From Buttiauxella agrestis (GTDB lineage: Bacteria > Pseudomonadota > Gammaproteobacteria > Enterobacterales > Enterobacteriaceae), in assembly GCF_900446255.1 (NCBI RefSeq), contig NZ_UIGI01000001.1:1080763-1144762 (forward strand): 64,000 nucleotides of DNA, given 5' to 3'. The first letter of the stretch is position 1. Every line of letters starts with the position of its first letter. Below, piece by piece: positions 8,680-16,373 of the stretch. The position numbers and the translations under genes are program-made. A model generated the notes under the pieces. That model ran no database searches. It worked only from the letters and a program-made list of their open reading frames with translations, and was not told where the DNA came from.

Positions 8680-8979
8680 TTATTCCCCGCCGTGTATTTC
8701 AGTTAAACCGCTTTGCGACAGAAATTCCTGGCACAACCCTTTCGCTTTTAATTCCTCCAGCACAAAACTGATGTCCTCGTGCAGATAGCTGAATATCTGC
8801 GGAATATAGAGCTGGTGTAAGCCATTCATTTCCCGACGCTGTAAATCACCGCCGACAAACTGCGATACGGCACTGGCGCGGTTGAGTTTGTGGTACGCCT
8901 CGATACTCAGATGAGCCATGACTTTTTTTTCGTTATCACGACAGGCAGAGACATTTTTAATGGGGGTTGCGTTATGCAT
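8680..8979 (-). CDS. Satellite left-operon protein (99 aa), epsilon candidate
   Basis: ATG 8979 follows GGAGG by six bases and overlaps the end of the Kil/Icd-like gene by eight bases, so the two are coupled. The protein is soluble and helical, with a central [19 protein letters not shown] segment. Its length (99) is close to that of P4 epsilon (95), the antirepressor that inactivates a P2-like helper's C repressor, but without a sequence comparison this remains a guess from size and position. Confidence 0.6.
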   Translation of the reverse strand: MHNATPIKNVSACRDNEKKVMAHLSIEAYHKLNRASAVSQFVGGDLQRREMNGLHQLYIPQIFSYLHEDISFVLEELKAKGLCQEFLSQSGLTEIHGGE

Positions 8980-9169
8980 GCGCCACCTCCGCAACAGGCA
9001 GACGGGCGGCAAAGGAAAGAATGTAATCACGGACAAGGGAAAGACGGGCGGCTTGCTCATCACCGGCGACAGTGCGGAGCATGGAAACACGGGGCTTGCG
9101 CTCGGTACGACGAACGGCGGCAAAGACAAAGACGAACTGTGGGTGAGTCGGGGCGAGGGTCGAAGCCAT
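8972..9169 (-). CDS. kil: Kil / Icd-like cell division inhibitor of the satellite
   Basis: A 65-residue basic protein with start ATG 9169 preceded by GGAGG. Residues such as [11 protein letters not shown] and [15 protein letters not shown] are characteristic of the small proteins annotated in P4-like elements as host cell division inhibitor Icd-like. In P4 the first translated gene after the CI immunity RNA and seqC is kil, whose overexpression blocks division and kills the host; position here is identical. The frame stays open upstream to 9526, but that extension runs over the CI RNA and the promoter and has no ribosome site. Confidence 0.7.
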   Translation of the reverse strand: MASTLAPTHPQFVFVFAAVRRTERKPRVSMLRTVAGDEQAARLSLVRDYILSFAARLPVAEVAHA

Positions 9170-9180
9170 AAGGGCAACCT

Positions 9181-9221
9181 CCAATAAGTAGCGGTTATTG
9201 CCACCACCGGAGTTCCTACAC
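9181..9221 (-). promoter_or_regulatory. seqC: target of the CI immunity RNA
   Basis: Contains CCAATAAGTAGC and TTCCTACAC on the plus strand, complementary to the two halves of seqB in the CI RNA (9243-9267), with about 14 extra bases between them. In P4, pairing of CI RNA with seqC and seqA causes early transcription termination. It lies just upstream of the kil ribosome site. Confidence 0.7.
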
Positions 9222-9226
9222 TCATG

Positions 9227-9305
9227 GGTGGTAGCCCGGACGGGGGTAGGAATACCGGCCTTATTGGAAACCGGCCAGCCCGAAGGCTGCCCCGCCCGGG
9301 CCACC
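9227..9305 (-). ncRNA. CI immunity RNA of the P4-like satellite
   Basis: On the minus strand this segment folds into a long outer stem (GGTGGCCCGG with CCGGGCTACCACC at the ends) enclosing a GCAGCC-TTCG-GGCTGGC hairpin and a CCGG-bounded hairpin with CCAATAAGG in its loop region. The inner seqB (9243-9267) is the inverse of seqA and seqC. The order promoter, seqA, seqB, seqC, kil is that of the P4 immunity region, where CI RNA processed from the leader enforces premature termination and keeps the lysogenic state. The exact ends are inferred from the outer stem. Confidence 0.8.
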
Positions 9306-9402
9306 ATTATTTGACCTGAACCAGGGTGTAAACACCACAGTTCAAAAAATGGGTATGCCTGAGCAACGACGTAAAAAAAGACGCATGGCGCGTCTGGTGT
9401 CG

Positions 9403-9430
9403 CCAATAAGTAACACGGGTTCCTACGCCC
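9403..9430 (-). promoter_or_regulatory. seqA: target of the CI immunity RNA in the leader
   Basis: CCAATAAGTAACAC followed by GGGTTCCTACGCCC on the plus strand, sharing the CCAATAAG and TTCCTAC blocks with seqC and inverse to seqB. It is the first of the three elements after the promoter PLE, and is preceded in the transcript by a small hairpin (CTGTCG/CGACAG, 9433-9450). Confidence 0.75.
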
Positions 9431-9457
9431 GACTGTCGATTTTGCGACAGCGAGAAA

Positions 9458-9487
9458 ACTATAACCGCAAACCTGGAAGGGATGCAA
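9458..9487 (-). promoter_or_regulatory. PLE-type promoter of the immunity transcript
   Basis: On the minus strand, -35 TTGCAT and -10 TATAGT are separated by 18 bases, with a start expected near 9451, about 20 bases upstream of seqA. This matches the position of the P4 immediate-early leftward promoter PLE. Confidence 0.7.
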
Positions 9488-9522
9488 GCCAGGGAAAGGG
9501 GCTTTTTGAAAACGGGGCTGAT

Positions 9523-9789
9523 TCATGCGTCACATCCCCGGTTACGTTCTGCGATACGTTCTGACATCCACACGGTGACTTCTGACTGAAGCCAGGCGAC
9601 ATTTTTACCGCCGAGGGAGACCTGCGCCGGGAACGCATTGCGGGCGATTAAATCGTAGAGGGTGGAGCGGGACAGACCGCACTGGTGAATGACTTCCGGG
9701 AGGCGTAAAAAACGCTCCTGAGTCGGGGCAAAAACAGGTGGCAGATGCGCGGTTGGCGCGGAAGATGGTGCGGAAAAAGCGGTGTGCAT
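9523..9789 (-). CDS. vis: Vis / AlpA-family regulator and excisionase
   Basis: At 88 residues it has the same length as P4 Vis (ORF88). The C-terminal two thirds form the AlpA-type winged helix domain: [20 protein letters not shown] is the helix-turn-helix, followed by [19 protein letters not shown]. In P4, Vis promotes prophage excision and regulates the late promoters. Start ATG 9789 has GAGGT upstream. It lies upstream of PLE, transcribed leftward, divergent from sid, as in P4. Confidence 0.85.
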   Translation of the reverse strand: MHTAFSAPSSAPTAHLPPVFAPTQERFLRLPEVIHQCGLSRSTLYDLIARNAFPAQVSLGGKNVAWLQSEVTVWMSERIAERNRGCDA

Positions 9790-10078
9790 AAAGCTACCTC
9801 ATAACAGTCCATAGAGATCCGGTCGTGTCCGTCCGGTTTCGGGTAGCTCTCTATTTTGTGAATATTTTCCCTCAATGCAACAAGGGCTTTTGTGTCATGC
9901 CACCACACAACATTGATGAAAAAAACACCACCTGCTGAATACTGTTGAATATGAGTCAATATTGGGGAGCTGACTGTGTTTTGAGAAAGTAAAACTACTT
10001 TTATCAATTGATTACAGGATTATTAAAAGGAATAAACATTCAAAAAGAGAATGAATTAGCAGGGAACATTTATCAAAG
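9790..10078. other. Non-coding control region between vis and the origin
   Basis: No gene is supportable. In P4 this region holds the late leftward promoter PLL. I searched for a TGT-N12-ACA activator site and found only near misses (for example around 9892-9910), so no site is claimed. The right part becomes AT-rich next to the iterons. Confidence 0.5.
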
Positions 10079-10172
10079 GGTGAACAGTGGTGAACAGACG
10101 GTGAACAGTCAGACTTCGATTGTTCACCCTCTAATATACTGTATTACTTATCTTTTTTTTAAAGGTGAACAG
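10079..10172. other. Replication origin of the satellite (alpha iterons)
   Basis: Four direct copies of GGTGAACAG (10079, 10089, 10100, 10164) and one inverted GGTGAACA (10121-10128) lie within 94 bp next to T-rich DNA. The P4 alpha protein binds type I iterons of this sequence in ori1. Alpha itself is encoded 2.5 kb to the left. Confidence 0.85.
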
Positions 10173-10259
10173 AGTGAATAGTTAATAGTAAAAAAATAAT
10201 AAAAGAGGGGGGGTATGTTCCTGCGACCTTTCCTCTGGCAAGCCGCTTTAGGGTCTTTC

Positions 10260-10317
10260 TGTGTCGCGGCTGGTACATCCTCAATCGCTCCTCTTGTTGT
10301 CTGAGCGCTCGCATAAT
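10260..10317 (+). promoter_or_regulatory. Late promoter for sid with Ogr/Delta activator site
   Basis: TGT-N12-ACA at 10260-10277 is the consensus for P2 Ogr and P4 Delta. The site is centred about 55 bases before a start predicted from the CATAAT at 10312-10317, the known spacing for these activators. There is no good -35, as expected for an activated promoter. A helper phage Ogr or the local Delta proteins would switch on sid and delta. Confidence 0.75.
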
Positions 10318-10351
10318 CGAAATCACTTCCTGACAACGAGAGCAGAGCATT

Positions 10352-11092
10352 ATGCAAAATAAAACAACCCGCCAGCAGCGCGTACAACAGGCCATTGAGC
10401 ATTACGATACGGCCAAAAAAGAACACACCAAAGTTGTGACTGAGATGGAAAATATTGTCGCCTCCATTACCAGTTGCCGGGAGCAAAAACAGACTGCCGA
10501 GGCGCAAAGTCAGCAGGATGATACCGGCTGGCGCGAGCTGTTCCGTAAGGCGCGTGGAGTGATGACCGGCGAGCTTAAACAGCAACACATCGAGCGTATT
10601 GCTAACCGTGAAATGATCACCGAACTGGATTCTCTGATTCAGGAGCTGGAACTGGATGAAGAGAAACATAAAATTATGTGCAGTGGTTACGGTGCTTCTT
10701 TGCGCGGTGCGCATACCAATGCGCTTGTCGCACTGGCAGACAAGGAAATGAGTCAGTCACTTAGCGCACTGGATGGCGTCGTGCGTGCCGTAAAATTAAA
10801 ACGCATGGCGCTGTCGGCAGAACAAGCCCGTACGACGCACAATGGCCGTTTCAGCGAGTACGAAATCGATATTGATAAAAGTGTTTATGCGGAGATCCGG
10901 GCGTACCTGGAGCCACGTGTGACGAAGTATGCCTTTGATATGGCCAGTGAGCCGGAGTTGTCAGTTATCGGCCTTTCGCCAGCGCTGAGCAAATACATGG
11001 ATGAGGCACTGGCCTCACCGGCGAAACGCCAAGTTGCCTTTAACGAAATTAAGCGTAAGGAGAGCCTGCTTAAAGAAAAAGGGGCGCTCTGA
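10352..11092 (+). CDS. sid: Sid capsid size-determination protein
   Basis: The 246-residue protein aligns with P4 Sid (244 aa): for example GELKQQHIERIANREMI here against DELKQRHIERVARREL in P4, and the WREL-F-KA-GV block before it. Sid forms an external scaffold that forces the helper's capsid protein into a small T=4 shell that fits only the satellite genome. The protein is almost entirely helical, as expected. It starts downstream of the Delta-type promoter and its TGA overlaps the ATG of the next gene (TGATG). Confidence 0.9.
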   Translation: MQNKTTRQQRVQQAIEHYDTAKKEHTKVVTEMENIVASITSCREQKQTAEAQSQQDDTGWRELFRKARGVMTGELKQQHIERIANREMITELDSLIQELELDEEKHKIMCSGYGASLRGAHTNALVALADKEMSQSLSALDGVVRAVKLKRMALSAEQARTTHNGRFSEYEIDIDKSVYAEIRAYLEPRVTKYAFDMASEPELSVIGLSPALSKYMDEALASPAKRQVAFNEIKRKESLLKEKGAL

Positions 11093-11322
11093 TGATGCGC
11101 TGTCCTCTGTGCAGCACCGTCGGGCATACGCGGGAAGCCACGTATCTGGAGGATGGCAGCAAGGAGACAATAGTGCAGTGCCAGAATGTTTACTGTTCCG
11201 CGACCTTCATAACTCATGAGTGCTTTTATATGGCCCTGGAAAATTCCCCTCTGAAAGCAGACTACAAATCTCGTCTGGTGCAGGCTGATGCGGGAGCTGA
11301 GCAAGGGAGCAATAATGGCTAA
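11092..11322 (+). CDS. N-terminal half of a split Delta late activator (Ogr zinc finger 1)
   Basis: A 76-residue protein with an Ogr/Delta zinc finger (CPLC, then CQNVYC) that aligns with the first half of P4 Delta (for example QCQNVYCSATF against QCRNIYCSATF). P4 Delta is one 166-residue chain with two Ogr domains; here the first domain ends at TAA 11320-11322 and a second gene starts inside its end. A single Ogr domain is the size of P2 Ogr (72 aa), so it may work alone or as a heterodimer. It would activate the sid promoter and the helper's late promoters. Confidence 0.85.
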   Translation: MMRCPLCSTVGHTREATYLEDGSKETIVQCQNVYCSATFITHECFYMALENSPLKADYKSRLVQADAGAEQGSNNG

Positions 11323-11581
11323 AGTGAAAATTGGGTTTAAATGCCCCCGCTGTCAGGGAAACTCTTATATAAGAACGTCGAAAATTGAATCCAGCGAGAC
11401 AGTCGTTCGTTATTACATCTGTCAGGAAGCTGCATGCGGATTTGTGTTTAAAACGTTTCATGTATTTACCCGGTTTATTTGCAGACCTGTTCCATCCGAC
11501 AGCATTGAGCAGGCACCAGAGCAGCCAGTCACACGGCCTGCACCGGAAAAAACGGTGAGTCACACCATGCGACTTGAATAA
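11315..11581 (+). CDS. C-terminal half of a split Delta late activator (Ogr zinc finger 2)
   Basis: An 88-residue protein starting at ATG 11315, inside the end of the previous gene (overlap ATGGCTAA), with AAGGGAG upstream. It has CPRC and CQEAAC as zinc ligands and the GFVFKT and RFI-RPV blocks of the second Delta domain, and ends in RLE as P4 Delta does. Overlap and ribosome site indicate translation coupled to the first half rather than simple decay of a fused gene. Confidence 0.85.
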   Translation: MAKVKIGFKCPRCQGNSYIRTSKIESSETVVRYYICQEAACGFVFKTFHVFTRFICRPVPSDSIEQAPEQPVTRPAPEKTVSHTMRLE

Positions 11582-12149
11582 TAAAAACCGCCGTGTTTAG
11601 TGTTGTTTTACTGGCTCTAAATGCGGCGTTTTATCGCATTAAAATCCCTGCATTAACACCGCCATTTAACGTCATCCATCCCTGCAAAAAACACACTATT
11701 TTCTGATTATTTGTCTGCATTTCTGTGCATGGGTTTGCATGCAAAATCCCGTATTTTTCACACGCGACGACCCCAGAGCTGGCGTGGCTCCGGGGTGGTC
11801 AGGCACCTGCATTAAAACCGACCCATGAAGCGGGCAGGCGTGGCGGGGAGAGCATTGCGCGCGAATAGTAAAATCTATTTTCATTTTAAACGTTTTGAGG
11901 TCGCAGTTTAATAGCCATCCTAAAGTACAAATCTCAGCACCTAGGGCTAGTCTCTGGGTCGGGGATACTCTTAGGTTGTGGACACGTACAGAATAGTAGT
12001 CTCACCCTCTTTTCAAGTTGATTCTAATGATTTAAGTCTTTGCTTATTCGAATGATTTCAAAAAAATTAGCTATTACACTGATGAAGAAATAAATCGCAT
12101 TCTTGTACATGAGGATGTAAGGTTATTCCTATTCAGTGTGTACTGAATA
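11582..12149. other. Non-coding region with the cos site; psu is absent
   Basis: In P4, psu follows delta. Here no coding frame fits Psu; the region holds the cos site (11837-11855), a GC-rich inverted repeat around 11770-11800 and, beyond about 11880, AT-rich DNA leading to the cargo gene. Confidence 0.6.
11837..11855. other. cos site of P2/P4 type
   Basis: GGCGTGGCGGGGAGAGCAT is nearly identical to the 19-base cohesive end sequence of P2-family phages (P2 and P4 have GGCG-GGCGGGGAAAGCA), and is followed by TGCGCGCG as in those phages. It would let a P2-like helper terminase package the satellite. The position between delta and the cargo/int region is as in P4. Confidence 0.85.
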
Positions 12150-12165
12150 CTGTTTATATAAACAG
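12132..12165 (+). promoter_or_regulatory. Promoter of the cargo gene overlapped by a LexA box
   Basis: CTGTTTATATAAACAG at 12150-12165 is a perfect 16-bp palindrome matching CTGT-N8-ACAG, preceded by TA and followed by TG as in strong SOS boxes. A possible promoter with -35 TTCAGT (12132-12137), a 17-base spacer and -10 TATATA (12155-12160) lies under it. The only gene downstream is the PHP-ATPase at 12242. Repression by LexA and induction on DNA damage are inferred. Confidence 0.7.
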
Positions 12166-12241
12166 TGCATTGGGATGTGCATCTAAAAGAGAAGTAGAGC
12201 AATTCTGATGCATCAAATTCATCTTTTTTTGGGAATTCATT

Positions 12242-15127
12242 ATGGAATTATCAAGAGGGTCTGAATGGCGGAAATGGGATCTTCATGTGCATACGCCAGC
12301 ATCAGTGTTAAATAACCAATTTGGAGATTGGGATTCATATGTAAAAGAATTGTTTAAAGCAGCCATTAGGGAGGATATACAAGCAATAGGTATAACAGAC
12401 TATTATATACCTGAAGGATATAGAAAATTAAAAAAAGATTACCTTCAAAATGAGAGTAAATTAAAAGAGTTATTTACAGCCTCTGAAATAGAAGCTATAA
12501 GTAAAATTTATTTATTCCCAAACATTGAATTCCGGATAAGTAAGTTACTTACAAATGATAATAAAGTTAAAGATTGGGGCAATAAATTTAACTACCATCT
12601 TTTGTTATGTGGGGATTTAGATATTGATGATATAGAAAGTGATATAATATCTCAGCTCAGCATTGAATATAATGCGAATATAGGCGAAGGAACAGAAAAA
12701 AGACCTTTGACTAAAAGAAATATAGAAGAGTTTGGTCGGCGTCTGAAAGCTGAGCATTCTGGATTCAAAGGGAGTGATTTTTTTATTGGGGCATGCAATG
12801 CTTCAATTAATGAGTCTGATTTGGCATGTATATTAAAGAACAATAGTCGATTTAATAATAAATATATGTTAGGAATTCCCAGCGATGAAGATCTTAGTGA
12901 AGTTAGCTGGAACTCTCAAGGTCACAGCATAAGAAAAAATCTAATTAAGCAATGTCATTTTATTTTTAGCTCAAATGCTAAAACAATTAGTTTTATGCTA
13001 GGAGAGTACAATAAAGAACAACATTTAAATGAATTTGGTGCAATTAAGCCATGCCTATGGGGGTCAGATGCACATTCTCTGGAGCAACTCTTTAAGCCAG
13101 ATTTAAATAGATATACTTGGATTAAGGCTGATCTTAGTTTTTCGGGATTGAAACAAGTTGTTTATGATCCTGAGTCTAGAGTAAAAATTCAAGAAAACAA
13201 CCCACAGCAGAAAAGTGATTATCAAATTATAAAACGGGCTAGATTTGTTGAGAGAACATCAAATAAGATTTTTACTGATGAATGGATTAATTTCAATGCT
13301 GATTTGACTACCATAATTGGAGGTAAATCATCTGGCAAGTCCCTGTTGTTATATAATCTAGCAAAAGCTAACAATAAAAATGAAGTTCGTGAAAAACTGG
13401 CACTTGCTAAGATGCAACCTTACTCGCAATCCCATCATTATGATTTTGAAGTTGAATGGAACAACGGTGATGTATGTAAATTATCTGATGAGATAACAAA
13501 ACCCATAACTTATATACCACAATTATATATCAATCAGCTTGCAGAAAGAGAAGGGAAAAATGATTTAAATGAATTAATTAGCAAGGTTTTATGTCAGAGA
13601 GAAGCCTTTAAATCAGAGTCGGATTTAATTCACAATACAATTTATGAACATAATATTAATATTTCGACTAGATTAAGTGAGCTTTTTTCATGTATAGAAC
13701 AATATAATAAATTGAAAAAAGAATCTCTTGAAATAGGTGTTAAGGCTGATATAGAAAAAGAAATTAAGGAGTTAAATAGACAGGTAGAGGATCTTAGAAA
13801 AAAATCAGGCTTTACAGATCACGAGCAGGAAATATATTCCAAGCTGATTGTTCGTAAATTAAACATATCGAATCGCAAAGACTTTTTAATAGATTTTGAT
13901 AAAATTACAAATGAATTTATTGCATCGTACGAAAAGAATTCTTCAATTTCATTTTCAAATTTGATGTCATCTATTAAGAAAGATATTGCTTATGACACTA
14001 GCTCTAAAGCAATGGATAGTTATTTTGAGTTTGTGAATTCCTCCTTAGACTCTGTATACACAATTATACAGGCAAAACTCAAAAATAAAATTATTAAAAT
14101 CCCTTACTGGCTAGATAAAATTACAACTGAAAATGCCAAGCTAGAGGAAAAATTGCTTCCTTTTACCGCGAAAATAAAGGAGCAGTCTAAGCTAAAAGAT
14201 ATAACAGAAAAAGTTACCGCTGAAAATGCTAAGTTGAAGCGTATAAGTGAAAAAGATTCTGAAATCAATAAGCAAACTCAAATTGGAATAGATGTAAAGA
14301 CGTCTCTTCAGGCTAGTTATCAATCAGTAATGGAATGTTATGGTTCTATTGTTACTCTAGTAAATGATCCTGTTAATTCATTCGACAATGAAATTACAGT
14401 TCGAGCCGAGGTTACTTATGATAATGAGCAGTTTAATGCTTTCGTAGATTTATTTGACCGTAGGGCTAATTTAGTTGATTTCATGGAAGGGCTATTAGAT
14501 GTAAAAGGAAATATTCAATATAATCATGAAAAGCATGCTCAAAAAATAACGACAATTTATGATAAGATTAGATTAGGAAAAGATTTACCTAATCTAAAAA
14601 GCGGCGTGACGACGCAAGATCTTTTGAATAAATTGTATTCTGATTGTTTTAGAATTGATTATTTCGTTTTCTATAAGAATGATGAAATACTCCAAATGTC
14701 ACCTGGCAAAAGGGGTTTGGTTCTTATGAGTATTTTGTTGCATTTAAGTAACTCTAAACATCCTATTTTAATAGATCAGCCTGAAGATAATCTAGATAAC
14801 AGGACTATTTATGATCAGCTTAAAAATTATATTAGAAGTAAAAAAAATGACAGGCAAATAATTATGGTTACACATAATGCAAATCTAGTCGTCTCGACTG
14901 ATTCTGAATGTATCATTGTAGCTAATCAAGCCGGTCAGCAAGCTGGGAATGAGAATGAGAAATATCAATTCGAATACTGTTTCGGTGCTTTGGAAAATAA
15001 TGCAATAAATAAGCATCGGAAAGGAATTCTTTTTGAAAGCACAATTAAAGATCATGTGTGTCATATTCTTGAGGGGGGTGTAACCGCTTTTAAAGAAAGA
15101 GAAATTAAATATGGCATGAAACACTAA
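12242..15127 (+). CDS. PHP-domain SMC-like ATPase, candidate anti-phage defence protein (TrlF-like)
   Basis: A 961-residue protein. The N-terminal third is a PHP metal-dependent phosphoesterase domain: DLHVHT (His15, His17), IGITDYY near residue 53 and GSDAH (Asp276, His278). An SMC/RecF-type ATPase follows: Walker A GGKSSGKS with Lys366, a long coiled coil (about 470-740), an ABC signature MSPGKRG, Walker B ILIDQPEDNLD (Asp845, Glu848-Asp849 region) and a switch His in VTHNANL. The architecture resembles proteins annotated as TrlF-family AAA-like ATPases. It lies between cos and int, the known defence hotspot of P4-like satellites. AT-rich composition unlike the satellite core marks it as recent cargo. 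A nuclease activated by ATPase sensing of phage DNA is inference. Confidence 0.8.
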   Translation: MELSRGSEWRKWDLHVHTPASVLNNQFGDWDSYVKELFKAAIREDIQAIGITDYYIPEGYRKLKKDYLQNESKLKELFTASEIEAISKIYLFPNIEFRISKLLTNDNKVKDWGNKFNYHLLLCGDLDIDDIESDIISQLSIEYNANIGEGTEKRPLTKRNIEEFGRRLKAEHSGFKGSDFFIGACNASINESDLACILKNNSRFNNKYMLGIPSDEDLSEVSWNSQGHSIRKNLIKQCHFIFSSNAKTISFMLGEYNKEQHLNEFGAIKPCLWGSDAHSLEQLFKPDLNRYTWIKADLSFSGLKQVVYDPESRVKIQENNPQQKSDYQIIKRARFVERTSNKIFTDEWINFNADLTTIIGGKSSGKSLLLYNLAKANNKNEVREKLALAKMQPYSQSHHYDFEVEWNNGDVCKLSDEITKPITYIPQLYINQLAEREGKNDLNELISKVLCQREAFKSESDLIHNTIYEHNINISTRLSELFSCIEQYNKLKKESLEIGVKADIEKEIKELNRQVEDLRKKSGFTDHEQEIYSKLIVRKLNISNRKDFLIDFDKITNEFIASYEKNSSISFSNLMSSIKKDIAYDTSSKAMDSYFEFVNSSLDSVYTIIQAKLKNKIIKIPYWLDKITTENAKLEEKLLPFTAKIKEQSKLKDITEKVTAENAKLKRISEKDSEINKQTQIGIDVKTSLQASYQSVMECYGSIVTLVNDPVNSFDNEITVRAEVTYDNEQFNAFVDLFDRRANLVDFMEGLLDVKGNIQYNHEKHAQKITTIYDKIRLGKDLPNLKSGVTTQDLLNKLYSDCFRIDYFVFYKNDEILQMSPGKRGLVLMSILLHLSNSKHPILIDQPEDNLDNRTIYDQLKNYIRSKKNDRQIIMVTHNANLVVSTDSECIIVANQAGQQAGNENEKYQFEYCFGALENNAINKHRKGILFESTIKDHVCHILEGGVTAFKEREIKYGMKH

Positions 15128-15134
15128 TTAGAGA

Positions 15135-15165
15135 AAGTGACTATGAATAATAGTCACTTTTTTTT
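15135..15165. terminator. Bidirectional terminator between cargo gene and integrase
   Basis: Stem AAAGTGACTA/TAGTCACTTT with a 6-base loop and T tract, eight bases after the cargo stop. It serves the two convergent genes. Confidence 0.8.
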
Positions 15166-15169
15166 CATT

Positions 15170-16354
15170 TTACCTAACGAAGCTTCCCCACCAGTTCATT
15201 AACTCGATTCTTTTATTTAGATAGGTGGAGCGATTGTAAGCTCGTCTGACTTCATTTTTATCGCTATGTGCCAGAGCAGCCTCGATTACATCCGCATTAA
15301 AGCCAGCCTCATTCATTGCGGTACTAGCAATAGATCGTAATCCATGAGCAACTAGCTTTCCACCATATCCAATGCGCTTAATAGCAGCATTAGCCGTCTG
15401 GCTATTCATCGCTTGTTTTGGATCATTTCTACTTGGGAATACATGTTCTCGGTGAGAGCTAATAGGCCTCATTACCTCCAGAATCTCTAATGTCTGAGGA
15501 GATAAAGGAACAACGTGCTCGCGTTTGCCCTTCATTCGTTCTGCTGGAATAGTCCACAGCTTGGTATCGAGATCGATTTCCTCCCATCTAGTACCGGAAG
15601 CCTCCGCAGGGCGCACAAGTGTCAGGAGCTGCCATTCAATCAAACAACGAGTCGAAACCGAAAGGTTAGACATCACTAGTGAGCGCATCAGCTTTGGAAG
15701 TTCTTCCGGTCGTAAGGTTGGCATGTTTTGCTTTTTAGGCCGCTCAAAAGCCATACCAACACCGGATGCCGGGTTTGAATCAATCAAACCGGTGTTAACC
15801 GCATATATCATTATTTCATTAATGCGCTGTACCAAACGGCGAACTGTCTCAAGTGCTCCACGCGCTTTGATGGGTTCAAGTGCTTCAACTAACGTTCTGG
15901 CTTTGATTTCCTGAACAGGGATCTCACCAATGGCTGGGAACACGTCTTTATCCAGAGAACGCCAAATATCCTTCGCGTAATCTGCTGTGACGCTTTTGCT
16001 TTTGAGCTGGAACCAGTTAGCGGCCACGGTGGAGAAAATACTGTCGAGGGCTATTTGCTGCTGTTCCTCTGTGACCTCTGCTTGAACCTGTGGGTCGATG
16101 CCTTTGGCTAACAATGAAAGATATTCAGCTCGTAATGCTCGGGCATCCGCAAGCGAAAGGGCAGGGAAGGAACCTAAACCAACCATCGTTCTTTTTTTGG
16201 TGGTCGGTCTTTGATACCGAAAACGCCATAGCTTTTTTCCGCTCGTCTTAACGATAAGGAATAAACCTTCGCCGTCATGAAGCGTCAGCTCTTTCTCGCC
16301 TGCTTTAGCTCGTAGAACTTCGGTGTTAGTGAGGGGGCGCGTTGTCCGTGCCAT
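15170..16354 (-). CDS. int: P4-type tyrosine recombinase (ssrA integrase)
   Basis: A 394-residue integrase. It has the N-terminal arm-binding domain of the P4 family (LTNTEVLRAKAGEKELTLHD, GLFLIVK), a core-binding region and the catalytic domain with Arg in LTLVRPAEASGTRW, HGLR, a later His (ALAHSDKNEVRRAY) and the Tyr in YNRSTYL. It catalyses insertion at the ssrA 3' end, which lies about 200 bp from its start. It reads away from ssrA, with its promoter in the arm-repeat region, as usual for this family. Confidence 0.92.
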   Translation of the reverse strand: MARTTRPLTNTEVLRAKAGEKELTLHDGEGLFLIVKTSGKKLWRFRYQRPTTKKRTMVGLGSFPALSLADARALRAEYLSLLAKGIDPQVQAEVTEEQQQIALDSIFSTVAANWFQLKSKSVTADYAKDIWRSLDKDVFPAIGEIPVQEIKARTLVEALEPIKARGALETVRRLVQRINEIMIYAVNTGLIDSNPASGVGMAFERPKKQNMPTLRPEELPKLMRSLVMSNLSVSTRCLIEWQLLTLVRPAEASGTRWEEIDLDTKLWTIPAERMKGKREHVVPLSPQTLEILEVMRPISSHREHVFPSRNDPKQAMNSQTANAAIKRIGYGGKLVAHGLRSIASTAMNEAGFNADVIEAALAHSDKNEVRRAYNRSTYLNKRIELMNWWGSFVR

Positions 16355-16373
16355 ATGGCCGCTCCTTCGTGAA

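Noticed and set aside
9170-9526. N-terminal extension of the Kil/Icd-like frame to 184 residues, often annotated as an Ash-family protein
   Set aside because: It lies on the CI RNA, seqA, seqC and the PLE promoter, its ATG is upstream of that promoter, and a good ribosome site exists only before ATG 9169.
9873-9915. Possible second Ogr/Delta site for a PLL promoter
   Set aside because: TGT and ACA occur but with 11 or 13 bases between them, not 12.
10148-10714. 188-codon minus-strand frame opposite sid and the late promoter
   Set aside because: It overlaps the clear sid homologue and the origin iterons and has no family.
12652-12843. Minus-strand frame within the PHP-ATPase gene
   Set aside because: The plus-strand gene has continuous conserved motifs; the antisense frame has none.
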